The notes under the pieces: generated by a model
What the model saw: the letters and a program-made list of their open reading frames with translations, nothing else
The model's database searches: none
Told to the model about the DNA's origin: nothing
NCBI RefSeq assembly: GCF_026898115.1
Contig: NZ_CP114036.1
Span: 8,860,001 to 8,924,000 of the forward strand
Reading direction: 5' to 3'
DNA length: 64,000 bases
Source: Streptomyces sp. S465
GTDB lineage: Bacteria > Actinomycetota > Actinomycetes > Streptomycetales > Streptomycetaceae
In this document: positions 16,193-24,656 of the stretch, piece after piece
How positions within the stretch are numbered: the stretch's first letter is position 1
Layout of the letters: each line of letters starts with the position of its first letter
Program-made: the position numbers and the translations under genes

Positions 16193-16477
16193 TTACGGGG
16201 CGCCCGCCATCTGCCGCTGCCGCTCCCCGTCGGCGTGCGCCTTGCCCATCAGCGAGCCTTCCTCTTGTTCGTAGTGGGAGAGGGCGAGGCCGAGGCCGAA
16301 GAACGTGGGTGCCCACTCGCCCACGAAGAGGCCCCACCGGTCCGCCCGGTCCAGACCGGTGCCGGGTTCGGCGCGGAGGGAGGCGGCCCAGGTGAAGATG
16401 GACAGGCCGATGGAGGCGACGGCGGCGGTGTAGGCGTGCTCGCTGCGCAGGCCCAGGTCATGAAGTTTCTTGATCAC
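16193..16477 (-). CDS. Hypothetical two-span membrane protein, 94 aa
   Basis: A small protein starting MIKKLHDLGLRSEHAYTAAVASIGLSIFTWAASL, with the first hydrophobic span at about residues 16-34. A second span follows at about 48-66 (WGLFVGEWAPTFFGLGLAL) and then a charged tail (HYEQEEGSLMGKAHADGER). It begins 65 bases after the Ku gene stop on the same strand and may be co-transcribed with it. Codon use fits coding DNA. I do not recognise the family. Confidence 0.65.
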   Translation of the reverse strand: MIKKLHDLGLRSEHAYTAAVASIGLSIFTWAASLRAEPGTGLDRADRWGLFVGEWAPTFFGLGLALSHYEQEEGSLMGKAHADGERQRQMAGAP

Positions 16478-16542
16478 GACGGTGCTCCTCGGGAGAACCC
16501 CCCTCTGGTCCGCCCTCGTGTGCCCAGTCCGCGCCGGGTCAC

Positions 16543-17448
16543 TCAGGACGCGGTCCGCTTCCTGGCCGTCTTCTTCGCCGGGGGCTTCTTGGCCGTCTTC
16601 TTCGCGGCGGCCTTCTTCGGCTTCTTCTGCGCGGGCATCTGGTGCACCTCGGCCTCGCCGGCTTCCTCCCCACGGGCCTCCTTGGCGGCCCGGACGCTGT
16701 CCTGGAGGGCGGCCATGAGGTCCACGACCCGGCCCTTGGGTTCGGCCGGTGCCTCCATCTCGGGCGGCGCGTGGCCCTCGGCCTTGGCCTCGATGACGGC
16801 TTCCATGGCCTCGCGGTACTGGTCCTTGTACTGGCTGATGTCGGTGCCGCCAATGGCCTCCATGAGCGCCATGGCCTCATCGACCTCCGAGTCGGAGATG
16901 TCGACGGCCTTGGGGGCGAGCCCTTCGGCCGAGCGGATCTCGTCCGGCCAGTGGAGCACCTGGAGGACGATGGCATCGCCGACGACCCGGAGCGCGCCGA
17001 GCCGCTCGCGGTTGTGCCAGGCGAACTTCGCGACCGCGACCTTGTCGCTGCGCTGGAGCGCCTCCCGCAGCAGCACATACGGCTTGGCGGCGACGGCGCC
17101 GTCGGCCTGGAGGTAGTAGGGCTTTCCGAAGCGGATGGGGTCGAGCCGCTCCGCTTCCACGAACGCCTCGACGTCGATGGCCTTCGCGGTGGGGACGGGG
17201 AGGTCGTCGAGTTCCTGGTCGGCGATGGGGACGAGCTGGTCCTTGGACGCCTCGTAGGCGCGGCCGATCTCCTCCGGGGCCAGCTCCCGGTCTTCGAGTT
17301 CGCAGACTTTGCGGTAGCGGATGCGGCCGCCGTCGGCGGTGTGGATCTGCCGGAAGGAGATCGAATGGTCCTCGGTGGCGGGCATGACCTTGATCGGGAT
17401 GGTCACGAGACCAAAGGAAACCGCTCCGCTCCAGACCGGGCGTGGCAT
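16543..17448 (-). CDS. ku: Ku protein, non-homologous end joining
   Basis: A 301-residue bacterial Ku. The opening RPVWSGAVSFGLVTIPIKVMPATEDHSISFRQIH is diagnostic, and the core contains VLQVLHWPDEIRS. The C-terminus is a long lysine- and alanine-rich extension (from about residue 270, with KKPKKAAAKKTAKKPPAKK). This is the histone-H1-like tail of Streptomyces Ku proteins, which helps bind or thread DNA. Ku homodimers bind broken ends and recruit LigD. No LigD or primase domain is encoded in this window. It is divergent from the DUF6233 gene across 97 bases. Confidence 0.95.
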   Translation of the reverse strand: MPRPVWSGAVSFGLVTIPIKVMPATEDHSISFRQIHTADGGRIRYRKVCELEDRELAPEEIGRAYEASKDQLVPIADQELDDLPVPTAKAIDVEAFVEAERLDPIRFGKPYYLQADGAVAAKPYVLLREALQRSDKVAVAKFAWHNRERLGALRVVGDAIVLQVLHWPDEIRSAEGLAPKAVDISDSEVDEAMALMEAIGGTDISQYKDQYREAMEAVIEAKAEGHAPPEMEAPAEPKGRVVDLMAALQDSVRAAKEARGEEAGEAEVHQMPAQKKPKKAAAKKTAKKPPAKKTARKRTAS

Positions 17449-17545
17449 GGCATACCTCCCACGATCCCCCCTGGGCTCGGCTCCAGCCTAGGTCAGCCGC
17501 CGGGGGAGCGCCCCCGGTCGGTCCGGCACCGCTATTCGAACTAGA

Positions 17546-18025
17546 ATGCGAATGGTGAGTGTGGAGGAGTGGCGCGCGAAAGCCGGTCCGTGGGTCCGGG
17601 CGGCGATGCCGGATGACCAGGAGCTCGACGTCATCCTGAGCCGATGGACCCGCACTACGGACGGCCGCTGGTGGGCCGAGTGCGAGGCCATCCTCCCGGC
17701 CCGCTACGAGCGTGCCGATGGCCGCTCCCGGGCCACCGGTGCCCCCACTCCGATCAGTGTCCCCAGCGAGCGGATCGCCCCGATCCCCGGCGAGGACTAC
17801 AGCGCGGTCCCCGTCGACGGGGCGATCGCCGGACGGCAGTGGGTGGTGGAGAAACTCCACCAGTACGCCGAGGACGCCGCCTCCCGCCGCCTGCACCGCC
17901 GCGACTGCTGGCAGGTCCGCGACGAGCACACGCTCGTTCCCACTCGCGAAGCGGCCGACCTCCTGACCCACCCGGACGTGGCGATATGCGACGTCTGCTC
18001 ACCGGACAAGGCGCTGCGGCGCTGA
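17546..18025 (+). CDS. DUF6233-like Streptomyces protein, 159 aa
   Basis: A small soluble protein with the arrangement typical of DUF6233: a Trp/acid-rich N-terminus, a Pro-rich linker (GAPTPISVPSERIAPIPG), and a C-terminal half with HRRDCWQVRDEHTLVPTREAADLLTHPDVAICDVCSPDKALRR. The paired DC and CDVC cysteines at fixed spacing are the family hallmark and may bind metal. The start is ATG 17546, with ATG 17552 and GTG 17555 as alternatives; no clear ribosome site is seen, so it may be leaderless. Function is unknown. Confidence 0.75.
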   Translation: MRMVSVEEWRAKAGPWVRAAMPDDQELDVILSRWTRTTDGRWWAECEAILPARYERADGRSRATGAPTPISVPSERIAPIPGEDYSAVPVDGAIAGRQWVVEKLHQYAEDAASRRLHRRDCWQVRDEHTLVPTREAADLLTHPDVAICDVCSPDKALRR

Positions 18026-18032
18026 GACACCG

Positions 18033-18240
18033 CTGCCAGCGGAGCTGGACCACCAGAGTGCTCATCCGGCCGGCGGCGGTGTCGTACACCCGTAGCAGCA
18101 ACTGGTTGTGGTCGTTGATGTCGCCGATCGACCGCACGGTGCCCTCGGGGAGGTCCAGCATCGAGTCGAGCCGGTGCGGGGCGCCGTGCGGATCCCACAC
18201 CGCGGGGAGGCTGGTGGCGACGGTGTCCGCCGTGCACCAG
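18033..18240 (-). pseudogene. C-terminal fragment resembling HAF-repeat secreted protein
   Basis: The minus strand encodes PAVWDPHGAPHRLDSMLDLPEGTVRSIGDINDHNQLLLRVYD. The W-x-x-x-G and DINDHNQ pattern is that of HAF-type extracellular repeat proteins. Only the final repeat or two remain; the frame runs upstream into unrelated CoA-transferase sequence. Confidence is limited because the fragment is short. Confidence 0.4.
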
Positions 18241-18845
18241 ATCAATCCGAAGGCCGTACTGCTCCAGATCTCCGGCTTCGGCGCGACGTCCTCCCGGGCC
18301 GACGAGCCGGGCTTCGGCAAGGTCGGCGGGCCCGCAGCGGCGTGGTGCACCTGACCGGTTTCCCCGACACCCCGCCCGTGCACACCGGTTTCTCCCACGG
18401 CGACGCCGTGACATCGGCGACGCCGCGGTCCGTGCGCAACGTCGCGAAACTGCTCGGGTTCGACGAGGCCGAGTTCGCCACCGTACCGCAGCAGTTCGCC
18501 GGGCGCGCCCGCCTCGACGACGGCCTGCGGGCATGGGTGGCCGAGCGCACCGCCGCCTGCCTCGAGGCGTTCACCCGTGCCGAGGTGGTGGCATCACCGG
18601 TCCTCAGCGCCGCCGACATCGCCGAGGACCCCGTCTACGCCGAACGCGAGGACATCGTCACGATCGACGACGCCGACCTCGGCCCCGTACGCATGCAGTC
18701 CGTCATCCCCCACTTCCACCAGCGGCCGGGCGCGGTCTGGCGGACCGGCCCCGCCCTGGGGCAGGACAACCACCTCGTCTACCGGGATTGGCTCGGCCTG
18801 GACGAGGAGGAACTCACCGACCTGGAGAAGCACGGTGTCGTCTGA
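18240..18845 (+). pseudogene. CaiB/BaiF (class III) CoA-transferase, degraded
   Basis: Two parts of a class III CoA-transferase are readable. The first, NPKAVLLQISGFGATSSRADEPGFGKVG (18246-18330), breaks off by a one-base frameshift near 18322-18335 and continues as SGVVHLTGFPDTPPVHTGFSHGDAVTS. Here the next roughly 90-100 residues of the family are missing and the text jumps to ATPRSVRNVAKLLG. The C-terminal half (ASPVLSAADIAEDPVYAEREDIVTI and on to HGVV) is intact. The catalytic N-terminal part is absent. The stop overlaps the start of the CitE-like gene, so the two were once an operon. Confidence 0.75.
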
Positions 18846-19806
18846 CCCCCGTCGCACCCCACCCCTCGCGCCCGCGCCGCGCCCGCTCCTGCGGTCCCTG
18901 CTGTTCGTACCCGGCAACAGAACGGCCTCCTGGCTTCCCAAGGCCAGGGCGGCAGGAGCCGACGCGGTCATCCTCGATCTGGAGGACGCCGTGCCCGAGG
19001 CCGACCGGGCCGCCGCCCTGGACCAGGTGACGAACGCTCTCGCCCGGCAGGCCGACACCCCGGGGGGACCGGCTCTGTTCGTCCGCGTCACCCCTCTCGA
19101 CACCTGGGCGGCCGCCGAGGCGCTGCGCGGCATCTGCGGTCCAGGACGCAGCGGCATCGTCCTGCCCAAAGTGACCGGGCCCGACGACATACGCCTCGCC
19201 GACCGGCTCCTGGGCTGGTGCGAACGCGAACACGGCCTGCCCCGGGGCCACGTCGCCCTGGTGCCCCTGCTGGAGAGCGCCCGTGCGCTGCACGATGCCC
19301 ACGGCTGCGCGGCGGCCGCCGGTCGGGTCGCCTACCCCGGCGCGATCACGGGGGCGGGCGGTGATGTCGAACGGGCCGTCGGCTACCGCTGGAGCCCTCA
19401 GGGCTGCGAAACACATGCCCTGCGTGCCCGGGTACTGCTCGACGTACGGGCCGCGGGCGCACCGCATCCGGTGGCCGGGCTGTGGACCCGCGTCGGCGAT
19501 CTCGACGGACTGCGCGCCTTCGCCGAACAGAACCGGGCGCTCGGCTATGCGGGCATGATGGCCATCCACCCCTCGCATGTGCCCGTCCTCAACGAGGTGT
19601 TCGCGCCCAGCACGGCCGAGCTCGAGCGCGCGGCACGATTGGTCGCCGCTGTGGAGGAGGCACAGGCCCACGGCACGGGTGCGGTCACTTTCGAGGGGGA
19701 GATGGTCGACGAGGCCATGGCGGCAACGGCCCGGTCGCTACTGGAGTGGTATACCGTCGGTGCCGACAGCATGCCCGGATCCGTTGATGAGGTGGCAGGT
19801 CAGTGA
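18835..19806 (+). CDS. HpcH/HpaI aldolase/citrate lyase family protein (CitE-like)
   Basis: A 323-residue TIM-barrel lyase of the CitE/MclA group. Signatures are RSLLFVPGNRTASW, ADAVILDLEDAVPEADR (metal-binding acidic pair), GIVLPKV, HVALVPLLESARAL and GMMAIHPSHVPVLNEVF. CitE-like proteins cleave acyl-CoA or form C-C bonds with CoA thioesters such as citramalyl- or malyl-CoA. The GTG at 18835 lies inside the end of the CoA-transferase remnant; a transferase plus CitE pair would activate and cleave a dicarboxylic acid. With the transferase broken, the present role is uncertain. The stop overlaps the hydrolase start. Confidence 0.88.
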   Translation: MSSDPRRTPPLAPAPRPLLRSLLFVPGNRTASWLPKARAAGADAVILDLEDAVPEADRAAALDQVTNALARQADTPGGPALFVRVTPLDTWAAAEALRGICGPGRSGIVLPKVTGPDDIRLADRLLGWCEREHGLPRGHVALVPLLESARALHDAHGCAAAAGRVAYPGAITGAGGDVERAVGYRWSPQGCETHALRARVLLDVRAAGAPHPVAGLWTRVGDLDGLRAFAEQNRALGYAGMMAIHPSHVPVLNEVFAPSTAELERAARLVAAVEEAQAHGTGAVTFEGEMVDEAMAATARSLLEWYTVGADSMPGSVDEVAGQ

Positions 19807-20597
19807 GCCGACGGCGACCTGAGCCCGATCCGTCGGCCTGCGAGGCCGTGCGACGTGGCCACGGCGGTCGGCGACAGCGCGCGACGCCGGGCACCGCCCC
19901 GCTCGCCGTGGCGCTGCCGGGGTCGTTCTGTGACCCGGCGATATTCGACAGACTCGGACACGCGCTGGCGGGACACTGCCGCCTGCTGGCCCTGTCGTGG
20001 ATGACGGATGCCGACTCGTGCGGCATCGCCTCGCTCGCCGAGTGGACCGCCGGCCGCATCAGGGCACACAGCGGCGAACCGGTCGTCCTGATCGGGCACT
20101 CCACCGGCGGCGCGATCGCCCTCCAGGCCGCCGCACACCACCCCGAGCTGCTGCGGGCGCTGGTATTGATCAATACCGGCCCCCATATGCGGGAACACGG
20201 AGACGTGGACACCCTGATCGACGCCATCGGGACGGACGGCGTCGAGAGCATGACGCGACGTGTGATGCGACGCTCGTTCCAGACCCCTCCGCCCGCGGCC
20301 GAACTCGAGCGCTTCCTCGCCTACGGTCGCGCCGTCCCCGCCCGGTCCGCCGTGGAGGCGCTGACCAGCCAGCGCGACACCGATCTGACCGAGGCCCTGC
20401 CCGCGATCCGGGTGCCGGTCGCGGTCGTCCACGGGCGGCACGACCCGGTCCGCGGTATCGCCGGCGCCGCGGCGATGGCCGAGGCGCTCCCGGACGCCAC
20501 CTTCCACCCCGTGGACGCGGGACACAGCCCGATGTACGAGTGCCCCGACGCGGTGCGCACCGTCCTCGTGGAACTCCTGGCCCGCACGGACCGCTGA
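19803..20597 (+). CDS. Alpha/beta hydrolase
   Basis: A 264-residue alpha/beta-hydrolase-fold protein. The nucleophile elbow is VVLIGHSTGGAIALQAA, the catalytic Asp lies in VVHGRHDPVRGIA and the His in VDAGHSPMYECPD. The first 30 residues are Arg-rich and poorly ordered. The start GTG 19803 overlaps the stop of the CitE-like gene (GTGA), so the two are translationally coupled. A thioesterase or esterase role in the same acid-degrading pathway is inferred. It is not related to the distant PKS cluster. Confidence 0.88.
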   Translation: MSRRRPEPDPSACEAVRRGHGGRRQRATPGTAPLAVALPGSFCDPAIFDRLGHALAGHCRLLALSWMTDADSCGIASLAEWTAGRIRAHSGEPVVLIGHSTGGAIALQAAAHHPELLRALVLINTGPHMREHGDVDTLIDAIGTDGVESMTRRVMRRSFQTPPPAAELERFLAYGRAVPARSAVEALTSQRDTDLTEALPAIRVPVAVVHGRHDPVRGIAGAAAMAEALPDATFHPVDAGHSPMYECPDAVRTVLVELLARTDR

Positions 20598-20765
20598 CCG
20601 ACGCCCGCACATCGGCCGGCCCGTTGTGCCTGCTCCGGGACGCTTCGGACGGGACGGGCGAACAATATGAACGCAACGGCCGATGGGATGGCACTCACCC
20701 GTGGCGGTCCCTAACATCCCGGCTCGCAGCGCAACTTCGCGCAGAGCACGAACAGGAGCCGCTCC

Positions 20766-22229
20766 TTGAACACACCTGACGCGCCCACGCATGTCCCGTG
20801 GCGGGCCCCACGGCGCCGACGCCGTCCGGCGGCACTGGCGGCCGCGCTCGCCGCCGTGGTCCTCGGCACGCTCGGCAACGCCCCCACCGCCCACGCGCGG
20901 ACCGCCCAGCCCGAGGCCGCCACCTGCCCGGCCAATCTGGCCGGGAAGGCGAGGTGTTACACCGGTCAGGACACCAACGGGGCGTACTACACGATGGCCG
21001 TGCCGACCCACTGGAACGGATCCCTCGTCGTGCACGCCCACGGCGGCCCCGATCTCGGCGACTCCTCCGACCCGTCGCGCAGCACCGACGACCTGGAGCG
21101 CTGGGCGGTGATGGTCGACCAGGGATACGCGTGGGCCGGCTCCTCCTACCGCCGCGGTGGCTACGGCACCCGGATGGCGGCCGCGGACACCGACAACGTA
21201 CGCCGTCTGTTCATCGACCGGTTCGGCCGGCCGAAGCGGACCTACCTGCATGGCCAGTCCTGGGGTGGCAACGTCGCCGCCAAGGTGGCGGAAACCTACG
21301 GCAGACAGCCCGGCGCGTACGACGGAGCGCTGCTGACCAGCGGTGTCCTGGGGGGCGGTTCCCGCGGCTACGACTACCGCGTGGACCTGCGCGTGGTCTA
21401 CCAGTACTACTGCCGCAACCACCCCCGCCCGAGCGAGCCGCAATACCCGCTGTGGCAGGGGCTGCGGCCGGACTCCACCATGACGACGGCCGGGCTCCGC
21501 GCCCGCCTCCAGGAGTGCACCGGCTACGCGTCCGACCCCGCGGACCGGACCGCGTCGCAGCAGCGCAACCTCGACGACATCCTCGCCGTCACCCACATCC
21601 CGGAGCGTTCACTGGAGTCGCATCTGCGGTTCGCCACCTTCACGTTCCGGGACATCGTGTGGAACCGGCTCGGGGGCCGTAACCCGTTCGGCAACCGGGG
21701 GGTGCGGTACACGGGCTCACACGACGACAAGGCGCTCAACGCGGGTGTCGAACGGTTCTCGGCGGACCCCACCGCACGCCGTGACCTCTCCTACGACAGC
21801 GACCTCACCGGCTCGGTGTCCATGCCGGTCCTCACCCTGCACGCGATCGACGACCCGACGGCTTTCGTCGAGCACGAGGCGGCCTACCGTGCCACGCTCC
21901 AGGGCGCCGGACGGGACGGGAACCTCGTCCAGACGTTCACCAGGGAAACCGAGCACAGCGCGCTGAGCGACGCCGAGTACGCCGACTCCATCGCGGCCCT
22001 GGACACCTGGGTGCGCTCCGGCCACAAGCCGACCCCGCGCTCGATCGCGGCCTCCTGCGCCGCCTTCGACGCGACCTACGGCAGCGGTTGCTTCTACGAC
22101 GCCGGTTTCCGCCCCTCGCCGTACGCCTCGCGGGTTCGGCCCCGCCCCGGCGGGCTCGGCTGGCCTGCCATGACCGCGGCGCAGGAGCGGGCCTGGAGCC
22201 GGATCGACGGTGTGGGGATCGCTCCCTGA
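20766..22229 (+). CDS. Secreted alpha/beta hydrolase
   Basis: A 487-residue protein with an N-terminal signal peptide: Arg-rich RAPRRRRRPAALAAALAAVVLGTLGNAPTAHA, with probable cleavage after AHA. The nucleophile is in TYLHGQSWGGNVAAKVAE. Paired cysteines occur early (TCPAN, RCYTG) and late (ASCAAFDATYGSGCFYD), suggesting disulfides outside the cell. The candidate Asp is in LHAIDDPTAF and His in TETEHSALSD-like ETEHSALSD. The TTG start at 20766 is preferred since AGGAG lies six bases upstream and no better codon precedes the signal. It resembles actinobacterial secreted hydrolases of unknown substrate. Confidence 0.85.
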   Translation: MNTPDAPTHVPWRAPRRRRRPAALAAALAAVVLGTLGNAPTAHARTAQPEAATCPANLAGKARCYTGQDTNGAYYTMAVPTHWNGSLVVHAHGGPDLGDSSDPSRSTDDLERWAVMVDQGYAWAGSSYRRGGYGTRMAAADTDNVRRLFIDRFGRPKRTYLHGQSWGGNVAAKVAETYGRQPGAYDGALLTSGVLGGGSRGYDYRVDLRVVYQYYCRNHPRPSEPQYPLWQGLRPDSTMTTAGLRARLQECTGYASDPADRTASQQRNLDDILAVTHIPERSLESHLRFATFTFRDIVWNRLGGRNPFGNRGVRYTGSHDDKALNAGVERFSADPTARRDLSYDSDLTGSVSMPVLTLHAIDDPTAFVEHEAAYRATLQGAGRDGNLVQTFTRETEHSALSDAEYADSIAALDTWVRSGHKPTPRSIAASCAAFDATYGSGCFYDAGFRPSPYASRVRPRPGGLGWPAMTAAQERAWSRIDGVGIAP

Positions 22230-22310
22230 GCGACCGCGCGCTGAGGGGCCCTCACGCATCCCCGTGGGTCCCGGCGGGTCCGGTCCCGGCGGGACCCGCG
22301 TCGCAACGCG

Positions 22311-22340
22311 CCCGGACACCCGGCTCGCCGGGTGTCCGGG
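22311..22340. terminator. Bidirectional hairpin terminator
   Basis: Perfect 13-base arms CCCGGACACCCGG and CCGGGTGTCCGGG flank the loop CTCG. It lies in the gap between two convergent genes, so it can end both transcripts. Confidence 0.8.
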
Positions 22341-22361
22341 TCGGTGAACGGAGCGGGGCCG

Positions 22362-22979
22362 TCAGCCGGCCAGACGTTCCACGAGCAGGAACCCACCGAT
22401 GCCGATCATCATGGCTCCGGAGACCCGGGTGACCGCACGGGCCGCCGCCGGCCGGGTCTTCAGCACGGTGCGGGCGAGCACCCCGACAGCCAGGTAGACG
22501 ACGGCGCAGGCCGCCATGTGGAGCGTGCCGAGCAGCCCCGTCTGCGCGGCGACCGGCCAGCCGGTGGCGGGGTGGATGAACTGCGGGAAGAGCGAGAAGT
22601 ACAGCAGCAGCGCCTTGGGGTTCAGGCCACTGATCCCGGCCCCTTTGAGCATGACCTGCCGGCGCGAGGAGGACACGGTCTTCGTGGGCGCGTCCAGCAC
22701 CGCCGGCCGTGAGAGCACACCCCAGCCCAGCCACATCAGGTAGCCGGCGCCGGCCACGGTCAGCGCGGTGAGCACGCTCGGAGAGCTCGCCACGAGCACC
22801 ACCAGACCGGCCACGGCGAGCAGCGTGTATCCCGCGTATCCGGCTATCAGCCCGGCGACGGCGGGGACGACCGACCGATCCCGCAGCCCCGCCGCGATCG
22901 CGTAGGCCCAGTCCGCGCCCGGGGTGAACACCAGCAGCAGATCCACTGCCAGGAAAGCCGCCACCGTCGTCGTGTCCAT
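22362..22979 (-). CDS. LysE/RhtB-family translocator
   Basis: A 205-residue exporter with about six spans. The N-terminal motif AFLAVDLLLVFTPGADWAYAIAAGLRDRS is the LysE/RhtB hallmark (F-x-P-G-x-D/N). A central loop contains GAGISGLNPKALLLYFSLFPQFIHP, again typical. It should export an amino acid or related metabolite using the proton gradient. It is divergent from an Lrp-type regulator, the usual arrangement for this family, and a GGGAAGATT motif in its promoter matches one at the regulator's start. Confidence 0.93.
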   Translation of the reverse strand: MDTTTVAAFLAVDLLLVFTPGADWAYAIAAGLRDRSVVPAVAGLIAGYAGYTLLAVAGLVVLVASSPSVLTALTVAGAGYLMWLGWGVLSRPAVLDAPTKTVSSSRRQVMLKGAGISGLNPKALLLYFSLFPQFIHPATGWPVAAQTGLLGTLHMAACAVVYLAVGVLARTVLKTRPAAARAVTRVSGAMMIGIGGFLLVERLAG

Positions 22980-23012
22980 CGATCGATCCCTCTCACATGC
23001 TCAGCCTTAGGA

Positions 23013-23091
23013 GGGAAGATTAGGTGCGATATGCCCGAAAGTGTTTCCGTGATCAGGCCCCTAGCGGCCGTTGTGGGGGAAAATCTTCCCC
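23013..23091. promoter_or_regulatory. Shared Lrp-type motifs in the lysE/lrp divergent region
   Basis: GGGAAGATT at 23013-23021 is the exact reverse complement of AATCTTCCC at 23082-23090. The second copy is part of an inverted repeat, GGGGAA-4-TTCCCC (23076-23091), ending right at the Lrp ATG. This fits autoregulation plus control of the exporter; binding is inferred. Confidence 0.5.
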
Positions 23092-23559
23092 ATGGATGCC
23101 CTCGACCGGAAAATTCTTACCGAGCTACAGCTGGACGGCCGCCTGACCGTCACCGAGCTGGCCGCGCGCGTGCGGCTGAGCGTCTCGCCCTGTCACCGCC
23201 GGCTACGCGACCTCGAACGCGAGGGCGCCATCCGCGGCTACCGCGCCGTGGTCGACCCGGCGGCCATCGGCCTGCACTTCGAAGCCGTGGTCTTCGCCAC
23301 GCTGCGCTGGGAGGGCCGCGACACCGTCACCGCTTTCGAGGAGGCCGTGACCGCCATCCCGCACGTCATCCAGGCCCAGCGCCTCTTCGGCGAACCCGAC
23401 TACCTGCTGCGGGTCGCCACCACCGACCTGGCCGCCTACCAGCAGCTCTACGACCAGCAGTTGGCCCAGCTGCCGGGTGTCCAGCGGCTGACGTCCACCC
23501 TCGTCATGAAGAGCGTCGTGCAGGACCGGCCACTGCCCGAGCAGCCGTCACGCGGGTGA
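23092..23559 (+). CDS. Lrp/AsnC-family transcriptional regulator
   Basis: A 155-residue regulator. The N-terminal helix-turn-helix is LDRKILTELQLDGRLTVTELAARVRLSVSPCHRRLRDLEREGAIRGYRAVVD, followed by the RAM ligand-binding domain ending in LPGVQRLTSTLVMKSVV. The Cys in SVSPCHRR is characteristic of the LysE-linked Lrp subgroup. ATG 23092 starts the conserved MDALDRKIL; the inverted repeat GGGGAA-TTCCCC touches it, which suggests a short or absent leader and autoregulation. It probably activates the divergent lysE-type gene when an amino acid accumulates. Confidence 0.93.
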   Translation: MDALDRKILTELQLDGRLTVTELAARVRLSVSPCHRRLRDLEREGAIRGYRAVVDPAAIGLHFEAVVFATLRWEGRDTVTAFEEAVTAIPHVIQAQRLFGEPDYLLRVATTDLAAYQQLYDQQLAQLPGVQRLTSTLVMKSVVQDRPLPEQPSRG

Positions 23560-23698
23560 CGCACCCCCTCCTTGGCGGCGATGCCGCCCCGGTCGTCATG
23601 TCGCGCCGCTCACACCGGGAACCGTGGCAACAGGCTGTCCGACTCCTGGAAAGGACCGGTGATCACGGTCCTCGAGCCACCCGAGAGAAGGGTCAGCG

Positions 23699-23773
23699 AT
23701 GCCCGACAGGCAGACCACGCCACCACCCGCGCCGGCCGAGAGCGAGGACCGTAGTGGGGCGGTGGGCCGATGA
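23699..23773 (+). CDS. Possible small ORF, 24 aa, coupled to DUF5134 gene
   Basis: ATG 23699 is preceded by AGAAGGG at a good distance and encodes a Pro- and Arg-rich 24-mer (MPDRQTTPPPAPAESEDRS and so on). Its TGA overlaps the ATG of the DUF5134 gene as ATGA. The arrangement suits a translated leader that couples translation; the peptide itself has no recognisable motif. Confidence 0.35.
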   Translation: MPDRQTTPPPAPAESEDRSGAVGR

Positions 23774-24441
23774 TCGCCGCGACGGGTCTGCGCTGGGTCC
23801 TGACCGTACTGTTCGTCGTGCCCGCCCTCTTCGCGGTGTGGCGGGCCGTCACACCCGGAGGTGCCGGCGGCGGGCCGGGCGCCACGGGGCGAGCCGCACA
23901 TCTGCTGCACGCGGTGATGGCCCTCGCCATGGTGGCGATGGTCTGGCCCTGGGGCATGGACCTTCCGGCCCGGCCACAGATCCTCCTGTTCACGCTGGGC
24001 GGGGTGTGGTTCGCGGGGGTGGCCCTGGCCCGGCCCGCTCCGCTCTCCCGTGCGCGTGCGCTGTCGGATGTCCTCCCGCATGTGGTGATGATGGGCGCGA
24101 TGGCCTGGATGGCCGCCGCGATGGCCTCCTCCTCCCCGGAGCCGGGACACGGTGGCTCCCACGGTATGGCGGACATGCCCGGGATGGACATGTCCGGTGG
24201 CTCCGGCACCGTGACCATGACCCTCACCGGCACCGGTCCGAGGCTGACCGCCGGGCTGCTGGCCGGAGTGCTGCTCGTGCTCGCCCTGCGGTGGCTGGCG
24301 CGGGGGTTCGACGCCGCCCGGCTGGACGACACCACCGGGTCGCGGCGCCGCCCGGCGCCGGCCGAACCGGACGCGTTCGAACTCGGCTGCCACGGCGCCA
24401 TGGCGCTGGGTATGGCGGTGACATTCGTACTGCTCGTATGA
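23770..24441 (+). CDS. DUF5134 family membrane protein
   Basis: A 223-residue membrane protein with about six spans: WVLTVLFVVPALFAVWRAV, LLHAVMALAMVAMVWPWGM, QILLFTLGGVWFAGVAL, VLPHVVMMGAMAWMAAAMA, LTAGLLAGVLLVLALRWLA, and CHGAMALGMAVTFVLLV. Repeated HAxMALxMVAM-type segments are the DUF5134 hallmark. Between spans four and five lies a His- and Met-rich loop (HGGSHGMADMPGMDMSGG), reminiscent of copper-binding proteins. A role in metal handling is only an inference. Its start overlaps the stop of an upstream 24-codon ORF. Confidence 0.82.
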   Translation: MIAATGLRWVLTVLFVVPALFAVWRAVTPGGAGGGPGATGRAAHLLHAVMALAMVAMVWPWGMDLPARPQILLFTLGGVWFAGVALARPAPLSRARALSDVLPHVVMMGAMAWMAAAMASSSPEPGHGGSHGMADMPGMDMSGGSGTVTMTLTGTGPRLTAGLLAGVLLVLALRWLARGFDAARLDDTTGSRRRPAPAEPDAFELGCHGAMALGMAVTFVLLV

Positions 24442-24656
24442 AGGCCTCCCTGTCAGCCGCCGGTTGACGCCCCATGGCTCTGGCGCGGTGGACGCCGTCG
24501 CGAAGGGGAAAAGACGGCGAAAGGTGGAGAAGTGCGGCGCTTCTGTGAAGGCGTGGTGTTCCGGACGGTCCCTGGCGGCCCGCCGATCAACCATGGGAAT
24601 GAGGCACCGGATCTCGGACCGCATCGGTGCCGCAGCGCCACACGGGGGACGGTTTC

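Noticed and set aside
16543..17448. Ku as part of a prophage or defence island
   Set aside because: The long Lys-rich tail is that of chromosomal Streptomyces Ku; no phage genes are nearby.
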